Shown here: positions 30,378-34,250 of the stretch, piece after piece
How positions within the stretch are numbered: the first letter of the stretch is position 1
Layout of the letters: the number at the start of each line of letters is the position of its first letter
DNA from: a virus
Strand: one strand, 5' to 3'
IMG/VR virus record: IMGVR_UViG_3300025151_000146
Location: 1-34,250 of that record
Length of the DNA: 34,250 bases
Made by a program: the position numbers and the translations under genes
Notes under the pieces: model-generated
Database searches by the model: none
What the model was told of the DNA's origin: nothing
What the model saw: the letters and a program-made list of their open reading frames with translations, nothing else

Positions 30378-30820
30378 TTCTGTTTAGTTGGCTCTACAAA
30401 AGATATGTAAGGTCTTTCATTTATTCTGGTTTGCAAACCCTCTTGCACCTTATTATAAATATCTGGGTTGTTATCTATTAAAGAGGCAATCTTCTTTGTG
30501 TCCTCAACATATTCTGTTCTAAATGGAAACAAGTCCTCTGGCACATCTGATTTGATTTTATTTATATGCTCTTGATCCCAAGACCTGGTAACACGATACT
30601 GAACTCTCAAGTCTAAAGGTATTAGGCCATCGAGCTTAACTCTTTTAGATCCACCTGACTCATTCAAGTCACCGATAGTTTCTAAAATTTCTTGACGAGT
30701 AGCGAGTTCTCTATCGAGAGCCTCACTCTCTTTTCGTAGTTCGGCTTGCTTAGATAAATTTTTCTTTTTCATCTTCAGCAGGTCGATAAAATTTTTATTA
30801 GATAATTTTATATCTTCCAT
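30374..30820 (-). CDS. Coiled-coil early protein, 148 aa, first gene of the leftward operon
   Basis: I place the start at ATG 30820, which has GGAG 6 nt upstream; a longer frame to 30856 would run into the leader hairpin and has no ribosome-binding site. Residues 5-55 form a coiled coil (FIDLLKMKKKNLSKQAELRK and ESEALDRELATRQEI), followed by KRVKLDGLIPLDLRVQYRVT and a WDQEHINKIKSDVPEDLFPF domain and the end INERPYISFVEP. The layout resembles small phage proteins of the DUF7173 type (memory, unverified), which have no known role. Possibly a recombination or host-takeover accessory protein. Confidence 0.65.
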   Translation of the reverse strand: MEDIKLSNKNFIDLLKMKKKNLSKQAELRKESEALDRELATRQEILETIGDLNESGGSKRVKLDGLIPLDLRVQYRVTRSWDQEHINKIKSDVPEDLFPFRTEYVEDTKKIASLIDNNPDIYNKVQEGLQTRINERPYISFVEPTKQK

Positions 30821-30851
30821 AATAATCTCCAAAATGTGGCGGTAAGACATG

Positions 30852-30880
30852 TCCAACCTTCAAGGAGGTGTTAAGTTGGA
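30852..30880 (-). promoter_or_regulatory. Leader hairpin exposing an anti-Shine-Dalgarno sequence
   Basis: On the minus (leader RNA) strand, TCCAAC and GTTGGA form a 6-bp stem (plus two more pairs with one bulge) around a 12-nt loop that contains CACCTCCTT, identical to the 3' end of bacterial 16S rRNA. It sits about 31 nt before the first gene of the leftward operon. On the plus strand the same bases read AAGGAGGTG, a perfect ribosome-binding site without a credible gene. Confidence 0.6.
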
Positions 30881-30909
30881 AATAATAAAAAAAAAACAAC
30901 TTAATCTTG

Positions 30910-31009
30910 CAACGCTTTATCCTCACCAAAAAAATAAAGTGTTGGGCTGTCTCTTGACCCTTGGCTTTTTAAAATGATTGAAAAAAAAAACACTTTGTCA
31001 AGAGCGTTG
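30910..31009. repeat. Interlocking inverted repeats in the early leader
   Basis: Pairs: CAACGCT 30910-30916 with AGCGTTG 31003-31009; AAAGTGTT 30936-30943 with AACACTTT 30989-30996; CTCTTGAC 30951-30958 with GTCAAGAG 30997-31004; plus TTATCC 30917-30922 with GGATAA 31009-31014. The second and third pairs cross instead of nesting, so the RNA could form a pseudoknot, or the DNA bases may be operator or origin boxes. The stretch 30821-31123 (303 nt) has no clear gene. Confidence 0.65.
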
Positions 31010-31050
31010 GATAACAGCAATATTACTAGCCTTACCTCAACCACTATTAA

Positions 31051-31080
31051 ATTATAAAAATAAAAATAACTTTTTGTCAA
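31051..31080 (-). promoter_or_regulatory. Consensus sigma70 promoter for the leftward early operon
   Basis: On the minus strand TTGACA (31080-31075) and TATAAT (31056-31051) are separated by 18 nt, both perfect matches to consensus. It is the best promoter I see in the window. Predicted transcription start is near 31044, giving a leader of about 220 nt before ATG 30820. Confidence 0.8.
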
Positions 31081-31083
31081 CAA
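31074..31083. promoter_or_regulatory. Candidate operator TTGTCAACAA
   Basis: The dyad TTGT-CA-ACAA covers the -35 box of the leftward promoter. A regulator bound here would block leftward transcription. TTGTCAA occurs again at 30995-31001 within the repeat cluster. Confidence 0.35.
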
Positions 31084-31087
31084 TTTA

Positions 31088-31115
31088 TTTACTTAATGTA
31101 AAAAACATTTAATAT
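31088..31115 (+). promoter_or_regulatory. Candidate weak promoter for the Cro-like gene
   Basis: TTTACT (31088-31093) and TAATAT (31110-31115) are 16 nt apart. With a start about 7 nt past the -10 box, transcription would begin at or next to ATG 31124, giving a leaderless or nearly leaderless message; no ribosome-binding site is seen before that ATG. Confidence 0.4.
31095..31109. promoter_or_regulatory. Candidate operator dyad AATGT-A5-ACATT
   Basis: A perfect 5-bp inverted repeat with a 5-nt A spacer lies between the presumed -35 and -10 boxes of the rightward promoter, 15-29 nt upstream of the Cro-like gene. Its size fits an HTH dimer site. Confidence 0.4.
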
Positions 31116-31123
31116 AGAAAACT

Positions 31124-31348
31124 ATGAAACTTAAAGAATATATTCAAAAAGTGGGAGAGCAGGAGTTAGCCGATAAAATGAACGTGTCAAAAAATACTAT
31201 TATTTCTTGGCGATATGGTGCAAGACAACCTTCAGTTAAACAAGCAAAAAAACTCATTAGCATGACAGGACGTGCTTTAGATTGGGAAGATATTTATGGT
31301 CCAGTAAATTTACAAAAAGATCCTGTCGCAGTGAGTGATGAGCTATAA
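31124..31348 (+). CDS. Cro/C1-type helix-turn-helix regulator, 74 aa
   Basis: A small protein with a helix-turn-helix from about 13 to 37: GEQELADKMNVSKNTIISWR, then YGARQPSVKQAKKL, and a short tail. This is the Cro/YdaS size and pattern (DNA-binding domain only, no dimerisation or cleavage domain). It is transcribed away from the strong leftward promoter and probably represses it and/or its own promoter. ATG 31124 has no ribosome-binding site and a -10-like box lies only 8 nt upstream, pointing to a leaderless message. Its end overlaps the prim-pol start. Confidence 0.8.
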   Translation: MKLKEYIQKVGEQELADKMNVSKNTIISWRYGARQPSVKQAKKLISMTGRALDWEDIYGPVNLQKDPVAVSDEL

Positions 31349-33305
31349 AGAAGACGACAAGCCTAAAGATTTAATAAAAAAATATTGGGCTGATGGATGT
31401 CATTTAATCCCTTGTGGGTCTACCAGAGACCCCATTCCAGAATACTTTCGTAAGAAACACCCCTTTGAAGATGATTTTGGCTTGGCTCGTAAATGGGCTA
31501 AGACCCCAAGAGTAAAGTGGTCTGAGTATATAAAAAGAAAACCAAACAAATCAGACATAACTAATTGGTATCAAAAGTTCCCTAACTGTAATTGGGCTGC
31601 CATCACAGGTATAAACTTTGTAGTCTTGGACGCTGATACTTATGACGCTTGTATGTTCGTAGAGGAGTCTGGCATAACAAAAACACCCATGAAACAAAAG
31701 ACACCTAGAGGTGGGTATCACTATTTCTACTCTATATCAGATCATATTATAAAGAACACAACAGGTAGACTAGATGTAAGGGGACAAGGTGGCTATGTCA
31801 TGATGCAACCATCTAATGATTATGAGCTTGAACTAGATGAAGAGATAAGTTCTTTCAGCGATTTACCTAAACTTTCCATGCAAGATATAAATAGTATTTA
31901 CGACTACAACAACAAGGGCAAGGTATCAAAAGAGAACTCAACAATACTAGCAACTGACGGAGTTGGCGAGGGACAGAGGAACGATACCCTAGCTAGATTA
32001 GTTGGCAAATGGATAAGAGAGGGTTGGGGTTTGCGTGAAGTAATTATAAAAGCTTTGGACTGGAATCAAACAAACAAACCACCCATGCAACTAGAAGAAG
32101 TTATGCAAACAGTAAACAGTATCTGTTCAGGACATGTGCGAAGAAACCCAGATGACCTTGATGCAGGTATACACAAATGGAAAACAAGTGAGTGGCAGAT
32201 AAAACTAGCAGACGAACTAAAAGAAATAATGGATCAAGAAGACCCCATTGAACAACAAAAGAAAACAGAAACACAAAAAGACCCACTAGGTTTAAAACCT
32301 TTCAACAATGATTTTTGGGAAGGTATGGACGCAGGTAGAATAGAACAGTATTGGGGTGATTGTTTCATCTTCCAAGAGTCTAGGGTGTTGTTGGTTGGTA
32401 AACCTAAAATAGGAAAGTCACATTGGCTTGGGGCTTTCGCTGCTGCTGCCACAACAGGCACAGAGTTTATGGGCAAACAGTTTTCTCGTCCCTTGAAAGT
32501 GATGTGGCTACAAGCAGAAATCATACATGAGTTTCTAAAGAACAGAGTAGATATGTATTACCAACCTTTTGAACACGATGAAGAACTTTTACAACTTGGT
32601 AAATCAAACTTGATAGCATCAGGCAGACTGAGAAAAAATATCATGAGAGATGCAGACATGGATGACATAGCACAGAGTATTGACTATCACAAACCAGACT
32701 TGCTTATGATTGACCCAATAATTAATTTTTTTAGTGGGGAAGAAAACTCAAACCAAGAAGTGCATGAGATGTTATCTCGTGTTGATAAACTTATAGAAAT
32801 GTTCAAAGTTGCTTGTATCATTGCACACCACACTGGGAAAGAAAGAGCAGACGATTTAACTTTTATGTCTGCAAGAGGTGGCTCTGCCTTCGCAGGTTGG
32901 ATGGACTCTGGTATAAAACTTTTAGGCACAAAACCAAACATTACATTATTTTATGAAGCTCGAAATGCTAAAGAGCCAGAACAACATAACGCATACTTTG
33001 ATTACCAAGAAGGTTGTTTCAAGATGGTGCAACCAAAAGAAGGTCCAGACGAAGTAGCTATAGCAAAGGTGGTAGCAAAGGCTATGGACAAACATAAGTT
33101 CTACACAAGACAAGACTTAGAGATATTAGCAAGACAAGCATTGAAAGAAGCAGATCAAGCTAGTGGTGAGAGAGCGGGTAGATATGCAGTAAGTTATGTC
33201 ACAAAATATTTAGGGCATGTTGTAAAAGTTTACCAACAGCCAGGTAAGAACACATGGTATTTCTTGGCAGAGAATAAGGCCAAAAGACCTTGGGAAGATA
33301 AATGA
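31338..33305 (+). CDS. Primase-polymerase fused to RepA/AAA_25-type helicase
   Basis: Start at ATG 31338 (a GTG at 31335 is directly upstream in frame), overlapping the regulator. The N-terminal half is a prim-pol domain: NWAAITGINFVVLDAD with D98 and D100 as metal ligands, TPRGGYHYFY with H128, and RLDVRGQGGYVMMQPS. The C-terminal half is a RecA-type ATPase: VGKPKIGKSH (Walker A, about 352-361), LLMIDPI (Walker B, about 455-461) and CIIAHHTGKE, as in RepA/DnaB-like helicases. The combination makes primers and unwinds at the fork; the protein should start phage replication. A short winged-helix-like end (RQDLEILARQALKEA) follows. Confidence 0.88.
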   Translation: MSYKEDDKPKDLIKKYWADGCHLIPCGSTRDPIPEYFRKKHPFEDDFGLARKWAKTPRVKWSEYIKRKPNKSDITNWYQKFPNCNWAAITGINFVVLDADTYDACMFVEESGITKTPMKQKTPRGGYHYFYSISDHIIKNTTGRLDVRGQGGYVMMQPSNDYELELDEEISSFSDLPKLSMQDINSIYDYNNKGKVSKENSTILATDGVGEGQRNDTLARLVGKWIREGWGLREVIIKALDWNQTNKPPMQLEEVMQTVNSICSGHVRRNPDDLDAGIHKWKTSEWQIKLADELKEIMDQEDPIEQQKKTETQKDPLGLKPFNNDFWEGMDAGRIEQYWGDCFIFQESRVLLVGKPKIGKSHWLGAFAAAATTGTEFMGKQFSRPLKVMWLQAEIIHEFLKNRVDMYYQPFEHDEELLQLGKSNLIASGRLRKNIMRDADMDDIAQSIDYHKPDLLMIDPIINFFSGEENSNQEVHEMLSRVDKLIEMFKVACIIAHHTGKERADDLTFMSARGGSAFAGWMDSGIKLLGTKPNITLFYEARNAKEPEQHNAYFDYQEGCFKMVQPKEGPDEVAIAKVVAKAMDKHKFYTRQDLEILARQALKEADQASGERAGRYAVSYVTKYLGHVVKVYQQPGKNTWYFLAENKAKRPWEDK

Positions 33306-33520
33306 AGATAGACAAAAAAGCCTTTAAGGAATCTGTAGCAGACACAATGTTGGGACTAGCAATAAACTTTCCTATGGTTTACATAACTCTAAGTATCTGT
33401 TTACTTTTTACCACAGACGCTTTTGTTATAACAATAGTGCAAACGATAGTCATAACTATCATTGCTATAATAAGAAGATACGCTACAAGATTATGGTTTA
33501 AACAAAGGAATGGCGATTAA
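33302..33520 (+). CDS. Small two-helix membrane protein, DUF7220-like
   Basis: A 72-aa protein with an N-terminal charged helix, then two hydrophobic spans (MVYITLSICLLFTTDAFVIT and IVQTIVITIIAII) and a basic end RRYATRLWFKQRNGD. The layout and the terminal R-x-Y-x-x-R-x-W-F pattern are those I remember for a small phage membrane family (possibly DUF7220). Function unknown; the basic tail predicts a cytoplasmic C-terminus. Starts in a 4-base overlap with the prim-pol gene and overlaps the methyltransferase start. Confidence 0.7.
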   Translation: MKIDKKAFKESVADTMLGLAINFPMVYITLSICLLFTTDAFVITIVQTIVITIIAIIRRYATRLWFKQRNGD

Positions 33521-34250
33521 GGTATTAAGTTTATTTGATGGTATGAGTTGTGGGCAGATAGCCCTAGATCAATTAGGTATAGAGGTTGACACTTACTATG
33601 CAAGTGAAATAGATAAGTATGCTATCGAGATAACACAAAAAAATTTTCCCGAAACAATACAAGTTGGTGACATTACAAAACTAGATCCTAAAGATTTCGC
33701 AGACGTAGATTTAATTATGGGTGGTAGTCCGTGCCAAGGTTTTTCATTTGCAGGCAAACAATTAGCATTTGATGACCCAAGGTCTGCATTGTTTTTTGAG
33801 TTTATTCGTATGCTCAAAGCAATCAAGCCTAAGTATTTTTTATTAGAGAATGTCAGAATGAAGAAAGAGTTTCTAGATATTATTTCACAGCAAGTATCAG
33901 AGTGTTATCCAGAGATTACTTTTGGCATACAACCTATATTAATAAATAGTTCTTTGGTATCAGCACAATCAAGACAAAGATACTATTGGACAAATATTCC
34001 AAATATAAAACAACCAGAAGAAAGAGGTATTGTCTTGCGAGATATATTAGAAGATGATGTGAACAACGAATTTTATCATGGTAAGAAATCAATAGAATAT
34101 ATGGAAAGAGGCAATGATAAATGGCAACAAGCAGGAGCAAGAAGAGCAGATAGATACGAGCAAACAGCAGATAAAGAAAAGTCTTTTACCATAACAGAAA
34201 ACTGGCACAAAGGAGTGCCATATAATTATTTTAAAGAAACCAAACCAAAA
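33510..34250 (+). CDS. DNA (cytosine-5) methyltransferase, N-terminal part
   Basis: An open frame from ATG 33510 reaches the window edge with 247 codons and no stop. It begins VLSLFDGMSCGQIALDQLGI (motif I, AdoMet binding), YYASEIDKYA (motif II), MGGSPCQGFSFAG with catalytic C75 (motif IV), LLENV at 111-115 (motif VI) and SAQSRQRYYW (motif VIII). These are all the N-terminal motifs of a C5 methyltransferase; the target-recognition and final motifs lie outside. It probably protects phage DNA against host restriction. It overlaps the preceding membrane gene by 11 bases, and no restriction partner is visible. Confidence 0.92.
   Translation, partial: MAIKVLSLFDGMSCGQIALDQLGIEVDTYYASEIDKYAIEITQKNFPETIQVGDITKLDPKDFADVDLIMGGSPCQGFSFAGKQLAFDDPRSALFFEFIRMLKAIKPKYFLLENVRMKKEFLDIISQQVSECYPEITFGIQPILINSSLVSAQSRQRYYWTNIPNIKQPEERGIVLRDILEDDVNNEFYHGKKSIEYMERGNDKWQQAGARRADRYEQTADKEKSFTITENWHKGVPYNYFKETKPK

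Noticed and set aside
30821-30856. Longer start (ATG 30856) for the first leftward gene
   Set aside because: No ribosome-binding site, and it would use part of the leader hairpin; ATG 30820 has GGAG 6 nt upstream.
30876-30977. Rightward 33-codon frame with TTG start 5 nt after a perfect AAGGAGGTG
   Set aside because: It has a fine ribosome site but a TTG start, no visible rightward promoter before it, and it lies antisense to the strongly promoted leader. The bases are better explained by the leader hairpin on the minus strand, though a leader peptide cannot be fully excluded.
30969-31001. Second leftward promoter using TTGACA at 31001-30996
   Set aside because: A consensus -35 box exists but no acceptable -10 box lies 16-18 nt downstream.
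1-34250. CRISPR array, tRNA, rRNA, integrase or insertion sequence
   Set aside because: I looked for regularly spaced repeats, cloverleaf-like runs, tyrosine or serine recombinase motifs and transposase motifs and saw none; a tool-based scan could still find a divergent tRNA.

Overview
The window looks like about 34 kb of a tailed double-stranded DNA phage with a short-tailed (podovirus-like) virion. By eye it is strongly AT-rich, with tightly packed and often overlapping genes. Gene content and wording of the proteins (lysine-rich small proteins, GroES-like protein, internal virion proteins with GGEKGDEIPAML / SDGEFV motifs, P22 gp10-like nozzle, autocleaving fibre) match my memory of uncultured marine phages and phages of SAR11-type Alphaproteobacteria. 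That host assignment is inference; nothing in the window names the host. Terminase, complete portal, DNA polymerase, integrase and endolysin are not visible and would have to lie outside the window or be absent.

Layout. (1) 1-4400, rightward head module: a proline-rich end of a probable head gene, a small helical protein, a GroES-like co-chaperonin, scaffold, an unknown head protein, decoration protein and major capsid protein, closed by a strong intrinsic terminator. (2) 4399-4838: a sigma70-like promoter and a DUF1289-type cysteine protein that looks like an independently transcribed moron. (3) 4914-16137, rightward connector and tail module: beta-rich virion proteins, two head-tail adaptor proteins, zinc-ribbon and Rossmann-like proteins, a tail fibre with a Peptidase G2-like autoprocessing end, a string of tiny overlapping genes, a PD-(D/E)XK nuclease, DUF3310, and a P22 gp10-like nozzle. 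(4) 16159-25535: three lysine/arginine-rich small proteins, a 3TM holin, then four long probable internal (ejection) proteins ending in one of 1299 aa. (5) 30820-25532, leftward early operon: coiled-coil protein, ribbon-helix-helix-like protein, Sak4-like ATPase, DUF669 SSB-like protein, two small genes, SF2 helicase and a RecB/Cas4-like nuclease, i.e. a recombination-replication module. (6) 30821-31123: a control region with a consensus leftward promoter, a roughly 220-nt structured leader and small dyads. (7) 31124-34250, rightward: Cro-like regulator, primase-polymerase/helicase fusion, a two-helix membrane protein and the start of a C5 cytosine methyltransferase.

How it works together. 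The divergent control region probably sets early leftward recombination/replication against rightward regulator and prim-pol expression. The late rightward block builds the capsid, connector, nozzle and fibre and loads ejection proteins. The items most worth a second look are the structured early leader, which exposes a 9-nt copy of the 16S anti-Shine-Dalgarno sequence on a hairpin loop; the nested and competing inverted repeats between the SSB-like gene and the helicase/nuclease genes; an SSB-C-terminus-like tail on the nuclease; the hairpin between ribosome-binding site and start codon of the decoration gene; the family of protamine-like small proteins; and short sequence modules (SGLSxTSxLG, GWG-x3-WG) shared between different virion genes. 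All calls are from reading sequence without database searches; family names are from memory.
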